NCBI GenBank assembly: GCA_025060675.1
Contig: JANXBI010000018.1
Span: forward strand, 124,001-188,000
Direction: 5' to 3'
DNA from: Candidatus Caldatribacterium sp.
Lineage (GTDB): Bacteria; Atribacterota; Atribacteria; Atribacterales; Caldatribacteriaceae
DNA length: 64,000 nucleotides
The notes under the pieces are model-generated. The model was given only the letters and a program-made list of their open reading frames with translations. It was not told the DNA's origin and ran no database searches. Each line of letters starts with the position of its first letter. The stretch's first letter is position 1. The position numbers and the translations under genes are program-made. Of this stretch, positions 35,240 through 45,102 are shown piece by piece.

Positions 35240-37544
35240 GTATGATAAAGTTCTCGACCTTCTTGCTGAATTTTGTGTTTGCTCGGCGACGAAGGAGAGG
35301 GCACGCGCTCTTTTGCCTCTTTCGGCGGCGGAGTTACCAACATACCTCGAAATTGTTCGGGAACTTCAGGAGCTTCTCCGGTTTGATGGCGATATCCCTT
35401 TTGGGGAATTTCCGGATATCCGTCCCGCCATGAGACTCCTGGGAATGTTTGGCAGTTGCTTGTCTTTAGAAGAGGCACGAAAAGTGCATCGATTTCTCCT
35501 TATGTGTCACGATATACGGTGTTTCGTCGAGGAAAGAAAGCTCGCTGGCAAATACCCCTTCCTTGCTTCATCGTGTTTTCGGAACATCCTCAATCCTGCG
35601 GAGCTTCTGAATCGTCTTGCAAAGGTTTTTGGAAAAGATGGAGGAATCCTCGACACAGCAAGCGATAGGCTCTGGAACATTCGGAAAAGGAAAGAGGAGG
35701 TAAAAGCAAAGATTGAAGACATACTACATCGTATGTTGCAGGATGCGAGGGTCGTACGGTACCTTCAAGAGCCCTTGTACACTGTGCGAAGAGGACGGTA
35801 TGTGCTTCCTGTGAAAGCTCAGTTCCGTGGGATGGTAAGGGGGTTTGTTGTTGATTCCTCGGCCAGTGGTTCCACCCTCTTTGTCGAACCCTGGTCTGTG
35901 GCAGAACTCTCGAGGGAGCTTGAGGCTCTTGTGGTCCTTGAGGAAGAGGAGATTGCTCGGATTCTCTCTTTTGTGACCGAATGGCTCCGACCTTTGAGGA
36001 TGCAGCTAGAGGAAACCTTCGCGTCCCTTGTGGAACTTGATCTTGTCAGGGCGAAGGTGAAGCTTGGCGAGAAGTGGAAGGGAAATCTTCCCAGGGTAGG
36101 GGGAGATATTCTCTCCATCCGTGGTGGGCGCCATCCACTGCTTGGGGAACGAGCAGTACCCTTTGACTTGGAAATCCAAAAGGATCGAAACCTTGTTCTG
36201 GTCAGCGGGCCTAATGGTGGTGGAAAGACTGTTCTTGTAAAAGCTCTTGCCCTTCTTGTGGTGCTCACCTTTTGTGGTATTCCTGCTCCTTTGTCTCAAG
36301 ATTCCTTTGTCCCACTTTACGAGCATCTCTTTGTTGATGTGGGGGACCACCAAGACCTTGGGAACAGCCTGAGCACCTTTACGTCCCGTATGGTTTTCTT
36401 ACGGGATGCTCTAAAAGAAGCAGGACCTTCAAGCCTTTTTCTGATCGATGAGCTTGGTGCTGGAACGGACCCTGGAGAAGGTGCGGCGTTGGGTATGGCT
36501 ATTCTTGAGTATTTGGGCAAACGAGGTGTTACTTGTGTAGCCACTACACACCTTCCTGCTCTTCGAGAGTATGCTCTCCGGAACCCCCGCGTTCTTCCCG
36601 CTTCGCTTTCCTTCGACCCTAAAACGTTGCAGCCCACGTACCGTTTAGTTGTTGGTTGTGTGGAGGGGAGTTACGGTATAACCATTGCCGAGCGAATCGG
36701 TATCCCAAAAGAGATTGTTGAAGATGCTCTCTCCTTCCTCCGCAAGGAGGAAGTGGAATTGAACGAACTCCTTGTTGCCCTTTCTCGGGAGAAAGTAAGG
36801 CTTGAAGAAGTTCGCCGTAGCCTTGAGGAGGAACTCGCGAAAGTTCTCCAAGAGAGAGAAGAGATGAAGCTCCTCAGGAAGACGCTTGAGGCAGAGCGTC
36901 GTCATTTGAGAAAGACCCTGCGAGAGGAGCTTGCAACTTACCTTAAGGAGAAGGAAAAAGAAATTGCTCGCCTCGTAGGCGAGTTGCGAAAGGCACAAAA
37001 GCTTGATACTGGAGTTTACCAGGAATTACGTACTGTTCTTGCTGAGGGGCAAAAACGGCTTGCGTCTTTGCAGGATGAACCGGAGCCTGTGGAGGAATTC
37101 CGTGAGGGTGATGTGGTCTTTGTCGACCCCCTGGGACATGGCGTCATTCTTGCTGTCGATGCAAAGAAGAGAGAGATCCTTGTGGCTGTTGGAGACCGTA
37201 AAGTGCGGGTTGCTCCGGATCGCTTAAGGCGTAGCAATGGTCTGCCCCCACAGAGTACCCCATCTGTGCGGACGTTCCCGTTTTTCCCGAAGGAGCGTAT
37301 CTCCAACGAAGTGGTCATTCGAGCACTGCGGGCAGAAGAGGCTCTCCTTGTCCTTGAAAAGTACCTTGATAGGGCAATTCTTGCGGGGTTTAAAACAGTG
37401 TACATTATTCACGGGAAGGGAGAAGGAAAGCTCCGACAGGTCACCCACGAATTCCTTCGCAACCACCCTCAAGTGGAAGATTTTCGCCTTGGCCGACCAG
37501 AAGAAGGTGGTCTTGGCGTAACGGTAGTGACGTTGCGAGGGTAG
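35229..37544 (+). CDS. mutS2: Endonuclease MutS2, Smr domain with a degenerate LDLRG motif
   Basis: 771 residues from ATG 35229. The core and ATPase domain have Walker A GPNGGGKT (327-334) and Walker B FLIDELGAGTDPGEGAAL. A coiled coil and linker follow, then a C-terminal Smr domain with HGKGEGKLR at 728-736. The motif that in most Smr domains reads LDLRG is VVIRA here (about 695-699), so the acidic residue is lost. MutS2 acts against recombination and splits collided ribosomes in Bacillus; the Smr nuclease part may not be active here. The gene ends exactly where the opposing PBP gene ends. Confidence 0.93.
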   Translation: MSFEYDKVLDLLAEFCVCSATKERARALLPLSAAELPTYLEIVRELQELLRFDGDIPFGEFPDIRPAMRLLGMFGSCLSLEEARKVHRFLLMCHDIRCFVEERKLAGKYPFLASSCFRNILNPAELLNRLAKVFGKDGGILDTASDRLWNIRKRKEEVKAKIEDILHRMLQDARVVRYLQEPLYTVRRGRYVLPVKAQFRGMVRGFVVDSSASGSTLFVEPWSVAELSRELEALVVLEEEEIARILSFVTEWLRPLRMQLEETFASLVELDLVRAKVKLGEKWKGNLPRVGGDILSIRGGRHPLLGERAVPFDLEIQKDRNLVLVSGPNGGGKTVLVKALALLVVLTFCGIPAPLSQDSFVPLYEHLFVDVGDHQDLGNSLSTFTSRMVFLRDALKEAGPSSLFLIDELGAGTDPGEGAALGMAILEYLGKRGVTCVATTHLPALREYALRNPRVLPASLSFDPKTLQPTYRLVVGCVEGSYGITIAERIGIPKEIVEDALSFLRKEEVELNELLVALSREKVRLEEVRRSLEEELAKVLQEREEMKLLRKTLEAERRHLRKTLREELATYLKEKEKEIARLVGELRKAQKLDTGVYQELRTVLAEGQKRLASLQDEPEPVEEFREGDVVFVDPLGHGVILAVDAKKREILVAVGDRKVRVAPDRLRRSNGLPPQSTPSVRTFPFFPKERISNEVVIRALRAEEALLVLEKYLDRAILAGFKTVYIIHGKGEGKLRQVTHEFLRNHPQVEDFRLGRPEEGGLGVTVVTLRG

Positions 37545-39458
37545 TTATGGGCACGAGGTACAGACAGCTTGAGGAGTTGTTCCCCTCTTGTAGGGCAGGT
37601 AAACCGTTGTGCATGAGGGAGAAGGGAGGAGGCCTGTTTTTGCACAGACGGCAATCTCGACAACGCCCTCAGGGCGACTGAAATCATGGGGAGGGACGTT
37701 TTTTAGGGCTTCTTGCATGACATGGGCGAAAATCGGTGCAGCGATGATCCCCCCAGTCTTTTGAGGGCCTAAGGGTTTTCGGTCGTCGTTGCCTAGAAAT
37801 ACCCCGCACACCAAATCGGGAGTAAAGCCCACGAACCAGGCGTCGATGAAATCTTCCGTTGTCCCCGTCTTTCCTGCAACAGGTCTCCCGATTGCTGCCC
37901 TTCGACCCGTACCTCGTTCGACGACCCCTTGCAGAAGACGTGCCATGATGTACGCTGTTTCCGGGGACAACGCTTTTCGGAGAGCTGGTGTTGCTTTGTA
38001 GAGGATGCGTCCTTCCATGTCCTCTACCCGGAGAATGGCCACGGGTTCGGGAACCATACCGCCGTTTGCGAAAGCTGCGTATGCTGTGGTAAGCTCAAGG
38101 AGGGTCACTTCAGAAGTACCAAGGGCAAGCGAAAGGTCGCGTCTTAAGGTACTTTGAATTCCCATTCGCTTTGCATACTGGATAACCTTGTCGACACCAG
38201 TCTCCTGGAGGAGTTTGATGCCGATAATGTTGACCGATTTTTCAAGGGCCTCTCGAAGTGTCATAGGTCCTCTGAATATCCGCTCGTAGTTTTGCGGTTT
38301 CCAGCCGTTCGGGAATTCAAGGGGTTCATCGACGAGAACGGTGCTTGGAGTGAAACCGCTGTCAAGGGCGGCTGCGTATATGAAGGGTTTGAAGGTGGAG
38401 CCAGGCTGTCGATGCGCTTGAGTGGCCCGGTTGAATTTGCTCTCTTCGTAACTCCGACCTCCGACCATGGCTTTGATGTATCCATTTTTTGGGTCGATGC
38501 AAAGAATCGCCCCCTGGTACCCGCTTCTTGCGAGAGCTTCGTTGGCAACTTTCTGCACATCGGCATCAAGGGTGGTGTACACTTTAAGACCGCCGCTAAA
38601 GATGTGCTGGTCTTCAAAACGTGTTCGGAGTTCCTTCAAGAGGTAATCGAGGAAATATGGGCAGATAGAAGCTCGGCGCTCAAGACCCGAAAGGACAAGG
38701 GGGGTTGACAAGGCTTTTTCGTAATCTTCTTTGGTGATAAAACCGCACTCGAGCATACGCCGGAGGACACGCCGTTGCTGTCTTTGGGCAGCGGCAAGGT
38801 CGATGTAAGGGGAAAAATGGGATGGGGAACGGGCGATACCTGCAAGCATAGCCATTTCAGCAAGGTTGAGTTCTCTGAGGTCTTTCCCAAAATACAGCCG
38901 GGCAGCTGTTCTGACCCCGTACACCCCGTGCCCGAGGTAAATCTGGTTGAGGTAGGCTTCAAGGATCTCGTCCTTGGTATATCTCCGCTCGAGGATAAGG
39001 GCAAGCAACACCTCTTTTATTTTCCGCTCAAGGTTCCTTCGGTTGTCAAGAAAACGGCTTCGGGAAAGCTGCTGTGTGATGGTGCTTCCTCCTTCGACCA
39101 CTCGAAGGTTCAAGAGATTTTGCCACAGAGCTCTGAGGATTCCAGAGAGGTCTACTCCAGGATGTCGGTAGAAGTTCTGATCCTCGCTAGCGATGAAGGC
39201 CTTTTGGAGGAGAGGAGGAATTTCCTCAAGACGAGCGTATTCCCGTCTTTCTGTGAAGAATTCCCCGATGAGCCTTCCACGGATATCGTACACTCGCGTG
39301 GTGAGAGAGGGAGTGAAATCCTCAAGCTGTGTTGAGAGGTTCTCGAAGTCTCCAGAGAAGGAAAGCAACACTCCACCGAATACGATGCTCCCTGCGAGCA
39401 ACCCGAGAATAAAAGAAAGCACTGGAAACAGCGTTTTTTGGGCTCCCTTTTTCCTCAT
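37545..39458 (-). CDS. Class A penicillin-binding protein (PBP1A type)
   Basis: 637 residues from ATG 39458 (minus). A short cytoplasmic tail and one membrane helix are followed by the glycosyltransferase domain (EDQNFYRHPGVD, GGSTITQQL, the RKIKEVLLA motif) and the transpeptidase domain with SxxK (GSTFKPF), SxN (EKSVNIIG) and KTG (AGKTGTTEDFIDAWFVG). It polymerises and cross-links peptidoglycan. A further 14 codons upstream are open but cover the promoter, so MRKKGAQ is taken as the start. It converges on mutS2 with no space between the stops. Confidence 0.95.
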   Translation of the reverse strand: MRKKGAQKTLFPVLSFILGLLAGSIVFGGVLLSFSGDFENLSTQLEDFTPSLTTRVYDIRGRLIGEFFTERREYARLEEIPPLLQKAFIASEDQNFYRHPGVDLSGILRALWQNLLNLRVVEGGSTITQQLSRSRFLDNRRNLERKIKEVLLALILERRYTKDEILEAYLNQIYLGHGVYGVRTAARLYFGKDLRELNLAEMAMLAGIARSPSHFSPYIDLAAAQRQQRRVLRRMLECGFITKEDYEKALSTPLVLSGLERRASICPYFLDYLLKELRTRFEDQHIFSGGLKVYTTLDADVQKVANEALARSGYQGAILCIDPKNGYIKAMVGGRSYEESKFNRATQAHRQPGSTFKPFIYAAALDSGFTPSTVLVDEPLEFPNGWKPQNYERIFRGPMTLREALEKSVNIIGIKLLQETGVDKVIQYAKRMGIQSTLRRDLSLALGTSEVTLLELTTAYAAFANGGMVPEPVAILRVEDMEGRILYKATPALRKALSPETAYIMARLLQGVVERGTGRRAAIGRPVAGKTGTTEDFIDAWFVGFTPDLVCGVFLGNDDRKPLGPQKTGGIIAAPIFAHVMQEALKNVPPHDFSRPEGVVEIAVCAKTGLLPSPSCTTVYLPYKRGTTPQAVCTSCP

Positions 39459-39472
39459 TGCTTTGCCTGCTG

Positions 39473-39502
39473 TATAATATGTGCCATGATATGGTATCAC
39501 AA
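39473..39502. promoter_or_regulatory. Divergent promoter pair between the PBP gene and queT sharing one -10
   Basis: TATAATA at 39473-39479 gives a perfect TATAAT (39473-39478) for queT on the plus strand, and TATTAT on the minus strand for the PBP gene. The minus-strand -35 is TTGTGA (plus 39497-39502) with a 17-base spacer. The plus -35 is weak (about TTTCCT, 39450-39455). Both starts lie within 10 to 20 bases of start codons, so the leaders are very short. Confidence 0.6.
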
Positions 39503-39506
39503 AACC

Positions 39507-39977
39507 ATGAGGAATGAAACACGACGTATCGTGAGGGCAGCTTTCGTGGCAGCTTTGTATGTGCTTTTTGTAGTGCTGCCGCCTTTCTCTTCCTTCGCCT
39601 ACGGACCTGTGCAGATACGGGTTGCGGAAGCGCTTACTGTGCTCCCGTACCTTTTCCCCGAAACGGTCTGGGGGCTCACCCTTGGATGCTTTTTTGCGAA
39701 CCTCCTTGGGGGCCTTGGATTTTTTGATTTTTTCTTTGGGACGCTTTGCACGTTTTGTGCTGCGTGGTGGACTTCCCGTGTTTCTCGTCCTTTGCTCGCA
39801 CCACTTCCCCCGGTACTTATCAATGGGTTTGGTGTTGCCTTGTACCTTTCGTACCTTTTTAAAGTCCCGTACCTTGTCACCGCCTTCTATATCCTCCTTG
39901 GAGAAGCAGTGGCGTGTTTTGGGCTTGGGTATATGCTCCTTGTGTTTTTGGAACGACGAGGTTTCCGAAAGGAGTGA
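39507..39977 (+). CDS. QueT-like ECF transporter S component
   Basis: 156 residues from ATG 39507, or 163 from ATG 39486. Several membrane helices; the QueT signature reads [31 protein letters not shown] and [14 protein letters not shown]. QueT-type proteins are thought to take up queuosine precursors with an ECF module. I see no preQ1 riboswitch; the upstream space is only about 50 bases. The ATG 39486 would begin practically at the predicted start of transcription, which makes leaderless translation conceivable. No clear ribosome site is seen. Confidence 0.82.
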   Translation: MRNETRRIVRAAFVAALYVLFVVLPPFSSFAYGPVQIRVAEALTVLPYLFPETVWGLTLGCFFANLLGGLGFFDFFFGTLCTFCAAWWTSRVSRPLLAPLPPVLINGFGVALYLSYLFKVPYLVTAFYILLGEAVACFGLGYMLLVFLERRGFRKE

Positions 39978-39985
39978 AAGGAAGC

Positions 39986-41215
39986 GTGAATTTTGACACT
40001 CAGGTTGAACGAGACCTTGCCCTTCTTGCTCGTGGTACGGAGGAAATTATCGATCCTGCGGATCTCCGAAAGAAGCTCCTCCGGTTTTACGAAACCGGAC
40101 GGAGGTTGGTCGTAAAAGAGGGATTTGACCCCAGTGCACCTGATATCCATCTTGGGCATACGGTGACGTTGCGGAAACTCCGGCAGTTTCAGGACCTTGG
40201 ACATGAGGTTGTTTTCCTCATCGGTGATTTTACGGGGCGCATAGGTGACCCTACGGGAAAGAAGGAAACGCGGAGACAACTCACGGAGGAGGAAGTTCGC
40301 GCCAACGCGGCGACGTATGCTGAACAGGTTTTCAAGATTCTCGATCCTGCGAAAACGCGGGTAGCTTTTAACAGCTCCTGGCTCGGACGGCTTACTCTTG
40401 AGGAGGTCATTGGAATCGCGGCAAAGTTCACCGTTGCTCGAATGCTTGAACGGGAAGATTTTGCAAAACGTCTTCGGGATGGAAAGCCAATAGGCCTTCA
40501 CGAGTTCCTTTACCCCCTTCTCCAGGGATACGATTCCGTGGCGTTGCAGGCGGATGTAGAACTTGGGGGAACGGATCAGCGCTTTAACCTTCTCGTGGGG
40601 CGAGATTTGCAGCGGGAATTCGGCCAGGAACCTCAAGTCATCATCACCATGCCGCTTCTTGAAGGCACTGATGGTGTGGAAAAGATGAGCAAAAGCCTTG
40701 GCAACTATATCGGCATCAACGAGCCTCCCTTTGCCATGTTCGGAAAGGTTATGTCTATCCCTGATACCCTCATCGAGAAATACTTTGTGCTCCTTACCGA
40801 TGTTCCCCTTGAGGAGATCCAAAGAAAGAAGGAGGCCTATGAACGAGGAGCATTGCACCCGAAGCTTTGGAAAGAAGAACTGGCGTTTGAGCTTGTGCGG
40901 ATGTACCACGGAGAAAGTGCAGCAAGAAAAGCCCTTGAAGATTTTGAGCGGGCTTTTGCTCAGGGAGTGTGTCCGGAAAGTGCACAAGAGCTGTGTATTG
41001 CGCGTCAGGAACTCTCTGAGGGGAAGCTTTGGATTATGAAGCTTCTTGAGCGCACTGGGGTCTTTCAATCCAAGAGCGAAGCTCGTCGTTGCCTCGAACA
41101 AGGGGGGGTGTACCTCAATGGAGAGCGGATAAACGTGCATCAAGACGTCGTTTTGCAGGATGGAGACGTTCTTAGAGTAGGCAAGAAGTTTTTCTTCCGC
41201 ATACGACTCGTGTGA
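39986..41215 (+). CDS. tyrS: Tyrosyl-tRNA synthetase
   Basis: 409 residues from GTG 39986 with AAAGGAAG just upstream. The class I signatures HLGHT (HIGH type) and KMSKS, tyrosine-site GGTDQRFN and C-terminal S4 domain ([22 protein letters not shown]) are present. The KMSKS and layout place it in the longer TyrZ-like group. The frame is open further upstream into the queT end. No T-box leader is visible. Confidence 0.96.
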   Translation: MNFDTQVERDLALLARGTEEIIDPADLRKKLLRFYETGRRLVVKEGFDPSAPDIHLGHTVTLRKLRQFQDLGHEVVFLIGDFTGRIGDPTGKKETRRQLTEEEVRANAATYAEQVFKILDPAKTRVAFNSSWLGRLTLEEVIGIAAKFTVARMLEREDFAKRLRDGKPIGLHEFLYPLLQGYDSVALQADVELGGTDQRFNLLVGRDLQREFGQEPQVIITMPLLEGTDGVEKMSKSLGNYIGINEPPFAMFGKVMSIPDTLIEKYFVLLTDVPLEEIQRKKEAYERGALHPKLWKEELAFELVRMYHGESAARKALEDFERAFAQGVCPESAQELCIARQELSEGKLWIMKLLERTGVFQSKSEARRCLEQGGVYLNGERINVHQDVVLQDGDVLRVGKKFFFRIRLV

Positions 41216-41249
41216 ATATGCCTTAAACCTTTCCAGGGAGGGAAGGAAA

Positions 41250-42395
41250 ATGCGATGGACTTTCGTACTCTTTACCCTTTTGGGGAGTGTTCTCTTCTTA
41301 GCTTCTTTTGGGGTTGCGCTTGAACCTATCCGTATTGGTTTACAAGCCCCGATCACGGGCAGTTTCGCTATCGAGGGACAAATGGCCAAGCAATGTGTTG
41401 AGCTTGCTGCAGAGCTCATCAACGCCAGTGGTGGAATTCTTGGCCGTCCTGTAGAGATTCTTGTGGCCGATGACGCGTCAAATCCCAAGGATAGTGCTCT
41501 GGCAGCGCAGAAGCTCATCTCTCAAGGGGTTGTGGCAGCCATCGCCAGTTACGGATCCTCAGTGACTGAGCCTGCTGCTGACCTCTACGAACGTAACCGA
41601 GTGGTGTGTGTTGCCTATGGGGCAACGGCAGTTCGCCTTACCATGGGAAAAGAGCGTCGGTATTTCTTCCGAACTTGTGGGAGGGACGACGCTCAGGGAG
41701 AGTTCTTTGCCAAGTTTGCCGTTGAAAAGATGGGGTGGCGGCGCATTGCTATCATGCATGACAACCAAACCTACGGTAAAGGAGTTGCCGAAGAAACTCG
41801 GAAGTACCTTGAGCCGTATATCCGAGACGGTCGTGCGGAAATCGTGTACTATGACGCCATTACTCCAGGAGAGCAGGACTATAGCGCCGCTCTCACGAAA
41901 CTTCGGGAGAGCAACCCCGATGTCTGGTACTATACGGCGTACTACCCTGAAGCAGGGCTTTTGTTGCGCCAAGCTCGGGAGATGGGCATCACCGTACCTT
42001 TTGTGGGAAGCAATGCGGTACCCAACGAGGACTTCGTGAAAATTGCTGGTCTTGAGCATGTGGTGGGAACACTTATGACCCAGGAGCCTCTCCCACAGGA
42101 TCTCGACACACCGAAGTCTCGGATGTTTTTCGAAGCATACCGGAAAAAGTATGGAAACCTCCCTTCCTCTCCCTGGCCAGTGTACGCTGCTGATGCCCTT
42201 TTTGCCATTGCTCAGGCGATTGAAAACACTGGGTCCACGAACCCCGATGACATTGCTCGAGAAATGCGAGTCATGAGGAATGCGGAAGGGATTACTGGAC
42301 TATTGACCTTTACAGAGCGAGGGGACCGAGAGAATATACCGTACGCTATGTACCGGTACAACGAAAGGGGAGAACTTGAGCTTTTTGAACCTTGA
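41250..42395 (+). CDS. Branched-chain amino-acid ABC transporter binding protein (LivJ type)
   Basis: 381 residues. Signal peptide (about 1-23, LASFGVA) without a lipobox Cys. The periplasmic-binding fold of type 1 is clear: IRIGLQAPITGSFAIEGQ, ELINASGGILGRPVEILVADDASNP, and the later GITVPFVGSNAV. Binds a branched-chain or related amino acid or amide; ligand not certain. GGAGGGAAGG precedes ATG 41250. It leads a livJ-H-M/G-F operon. Confidence 0.92.
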   Translation: MRWTFVLFTLLGSVLFLASFGVALEPIRIGLQAPITGSFAIEGQMAKQCVELAAELINASGGILGRPVEILVADDASNPKDSALAAQKLISQGVVAAIASYGSSVTEPAADLYERNRVVCVAYGATAVRLTMGKERRYFFRTCGRDDAQGEFFAKFAVEKMGWRRIAIMHDNQTYGKGVAEETRKYLEPYIRDGRAEIVYYDAITPGEQDYSAALTKLRESNPDVWYYTAYYPEAGLLLRQAREMGITVPFVGSNAVPNEDFVKIAGLEHVVGTLMTQEPLPQDLDTPKSRMFFEAYRKKYGNLPSSPWPVYAADALFAIAQAIENTGSTNPDDIAREMRVMRNAEGITGLLTFTERGDRENIPYAMYRYNERGELELFEP

Positions 42396-42403
42396 GTCGA
42401 GCC

Positions 42404-43321
42404 ATGCGGATATTTCTTGAGCAGCTTTTGAATGGTGCTACGGTTGGTTCTTTTTACGCCCTTGTCGCCCTTGGGTATTCCATGGTATATGGGGTTATGA
42501 AACTCATTAATTTCGCCCATGGAGACCTTTTCACCCTTGGGAGTTATCTGGGGTATACTTTCCTCGCGTTTGGGAGTGCGTGGATTACAGAACGTGTAGG
42601 GCTTTGGTGGGGAGTTTCTGGGGCGGTAGCTTTTGCCGCTTTCGGAAATGCTCTTGCAGGAGTTCTTGTGGAGCGGGTGGCGTACCGGCCTGTGTATCGG
42701 GCTGGTCGCCTCCCGTTGGTTGTCTCTGCCCTTGGAGCGTCTATCGTCATTCAAAATAGCATTATGGCGCTTTGGGGGCCTCGTTTCCAGGTCTATCCCG
42801 CCTCTCTTGTCCCTACGGGTTCGGTGCGCTTTCTGGGATTTACGTTTCCCACGTTAAAGGTTGTCATCCTCTTGCTTTCCCTTGCCGTCATGGGGTTCAT
42901 ATATTGGATTGTGGAGAAAACTGATTTTGGAGCAGCAGTGCGTGCTACGGCTTTGGATCGGGAAATGGCCACGCTCCTCGGGATAGACGTACGGAAGGTT
43001 ATTCTTTTTGTCTTCACCTTGGGGCCAGCTCTTGGAGGGATGGCAGGAGTTCTCAATGGTATGTACTACCGTTCCATCCAGTTCACCATGGGTTGGAGTT
43101 ATGGGCTTAAGGCGTTCACAGCCACCATTCTCGGTGGTATTGGGAACATACCGGGAGCCATGCTTGGTGGGGTGCTCCTTGGGATTATTGAGGCCCTGCT
43201 TTCTGGGTATATTCCCGGTGGAGGTGCTTGGAAAGACGGATTCACTTTCCTTGTGCTTATCGTTGTCTTGATGTTCCGACCGACTGGTATCCTTGGTGAA
43301 AAGATTGCAGAGAAGGTGTAG
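42404..43321 (+). CDS. Branched-chain amino-acid ABC transporter permease (LivH type)
   Basis: 305 residues with about eight membrane helices. The LivH start QLLNGATVGSFYALVALGYSMVYGVMKLINFAHGD is nearly consensus, and the EAA-like loop is GIDVRKVILFVFTLGPALGG. ATG 42404 is preferred; TTG 42392 lies in the end of livJ. Twelve bases separate it from the fused gene. Confidence 0.94.
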   Translation: MRIFLEQLLNGATVGSFYALVALGYSMVYGVMKLINFAHGDLFTLGSYLGYTFLAFGSAWITERVGLWWGVSGAVAFAAFGNALAGVLVERVAYRPVYRAGRLPLVVSALGASIVIQNSIMALWGPRFQVYPASLVPTGSVRFLGFTFPTLKVVILLLSLAVMGFIYWIVEKTDFGAAVRATALDREMATLLGIDVRKVILFVFTLGPALGGMAGVLNGMYYRSIQFTMGWSYGLKAFTATILGGIGNIPGAMLGGVLLGIIEALLSGYIPGGGAWKDGFTFLVLIVVLMFRPTGILGEKIAEKV

Positions 43322-43332
43322 GTTGCAGAGCA

Positions 43333-45102
43333 ATGAAAGGCAAAGTGGTATATCTCGTGCTCTTCCTTCTCGTGAGTGTTTTCCCCTTCCTCCCTTTCGT
43401 GAGTGAATACTGGGTTGATGTAGGTTTTTTTGTCGGTTTGTACAGTCTTCTTGGGTTGAGTTTAAACATTGTCTTGGGGGAGGTTGGGCTTTTTGATCTG
43501 GGTCATGCCGCTTTCTATGCTATCGGGGCGTATACCACGGCCATCTTGAACACCGCTTTTGGTGTGCCAGTAATCCTCCTTCTTGTCCTGAGTGCTCTTG
43601 CCGCTGCGGGTTTTGCTTACCTTGTCATGTCTCCTGTTATTCACTTAAGAGGTGATTACCTGTGTGTTGTCACGATAGGCATTGGAGAAATCGTTCGTAT
43701 CATCATTGTGAACAACCCTTGGGGGATAACGAATGGGCCGAATGGCATTACCGGGGTAGATGTCCCTTCTTTTGGTGTCTTCCGGATTGAAACACCCCGT
43801 GCGTTTTACCTTTTCGTTTGGACTCTTGTTGCCTTGGTGATTGGTGTGTTGTTGCGCCTCCAGAACTCTCGAGTAGGTCGGGCCTGGAATTGCATTCGAG
43901 AAGATGACGTCGCCGCTGAGGCGATTGGCATCGACGTGCGGATGTATAAGCTTCTGGCTTTTGTCCTTGGGGCAGCTTTAGCCGGGCTTGCGGGGAACGT
44001 ATATGCCTCGAAGATGATGGTGGTTTCGCCCCAGAGCTTTCTTTTCATGGAGTCCGTGCTCCTTTTCTGTATCGTCCTTTTGGGAGGACTTGGGTCCGTT
44101 CCTGGGACACTTCTTGGAGCGGCAGCAGTGGTTATTTTCCCCGAGGTCTTTAGGAGCTTTGCTCACTTCCGACTCCTGTTTTTTGGAGCAGCCCTTGTGG
44201 CCATGATGGTGTTTCGTCCCGGGGGACTTTTGCCTCGGAAACGGGAAATCCCCATGATGTCTGATTTCCGTGGTGAGGAGTGTCTCCGAGTTTTTCCTGA
44301 AACCGTTGCTCAAGGTGTTCTCGACCCTCCTTCTTCTTCACCTCTTTTGAGAGTGACCGACGTTACAGTCCGCTTTGGGGGGCTTGTAGCGGTAAATCGG
44401 TATAGCCTTGATGTGTACCCTGGGACAATCACGAGTCTTATCGGTCCAAATGGTGCTGGGAAGACCACGCTCTTTAACGTGATCACCGGCATATACCGTC
44501 CGGAAAGCGGCCAGGTCGTTTTCAATGGAGAGGACATCACTGGTCTCCAACCTCATCTTGTGGTTGCGCGAGGTATTGCCCGGACGTTTCAGAATATCCG
44601 CCTTTTCCCATCTCTGACCTGCCTTGAGAACGTTATGTCTGGGATGCACGTTCATGGGAGAAGTGGGGTCTTGGCGGCGGTTTTCCAAACCCCACAACAG
44701 CGAAGGGAAGAGCGAGAGTTTGCCGAAATCGCTTCGTACTGGCTTTACCGAGTGGGGCTCTGGGAATATCGGAATGAGCTTGCTCGAAATCTCCCGTATG
44801 GGAAACAGAAATACCTTGAGATTGCGCGGGCCCTTGCCTCCTCTCCTAAGCTCCTTATCCTTGATGAGCCCTCCTCAGGTCTCAATGACCGAGAAACCGA
44901 AGAACTCATGGACTTCCTCAAGGAACTTGTCCAGAGTGGTGTAACGCTTCTGCTCATAGAGCACGACATGAATGTGGTGATGGGCATTTCGGATTGGGTG
45001 AGCGTCATGGACATGGGGAGCAAAATCGCTGAGGGTCCTCCACAGGAGGTCTATCGTAACCCCCAGGTTGTTGAGGCGTACCTTGGGAGGGGAGAGGGTT
45101 GA
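43333..45102 (+). CDS. Fused LivM permease and LivG ATPase
   Basis: 589 residues. Residues 1-300 form the LivM permease (LSLNIVLGEVGLFDLGHAAFYAIGAYT, then FRPGGLLPRKRE). A linker of about 35 residues leads to a LivG ATPase at about 338-589, with Walker A GPNGAGKTT (371-379), signature LPYGKQKY (487-494), Walker B LLILDEP (507-513) and the H-loop His544. In most bacteria these are separate proteins. The reading frame is uninterrupted, so the fusion is real in this sequence, and it leaves livF as the only separate ATPase. Confidence 0.93.
   Translation: MKGKVVYLVLFLLVSVFPFLPFVSEYWVDVGFFVGLYSLLGLSLNIVLGEVGLFDLGHAAFYAIGAYTTAILNTAFGVPVILLLVLSALAAAGFAYLVMSPVIHLRGDYLCVVTIGIGEIVRIIIVNNPWGITNGPNGITGVDVPSFGVFRIETPRAFYLFVWTLVALVIGVLLRLQNSRVGRAWNCIREDDVAAEAIGIDVRMYKLLAFVLGAALAGLAGNVYASKMMVVSPQSFLFMESVLLFCIVLLGGLGSVPGTLLGAAAVVIFPEVFRSFAHFRLLFFGAALVAMMVFRPGGLLPRKREIPMMSDFRGEECLRVFPETVAQGVLDPPSSSPLLRVTDVTVRFGGLVAVNRYSLDVYPGTITSLIGPNGAGKTTLFNVITGIYRPESGQVVFNGEDITGLQPHLVVARGIARTFQNIRLFPSLTCLENVMSGMHVHGRSGVLAAVFQTPQQRREEREFAEIASYWLYRVGLWEYRNELARNLPYGKQKYLEIARALASSPKLLILDEPSSGLNDRETEELMDFLKELVQSGVTLLLIEHDMNVVMGISDWVSVMDMGSKIAEGPPQEVYRNPQVVEAYLGRGEG

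Noticed and set aside
39887..41518. Long minus-strand reading frame (543 codons) opposite tyrS
   Set aside because: It is open only because the plus-strand gene rarely uses TTA, CTA or TCA codons. The product shows no family features, and tyrS is clear.
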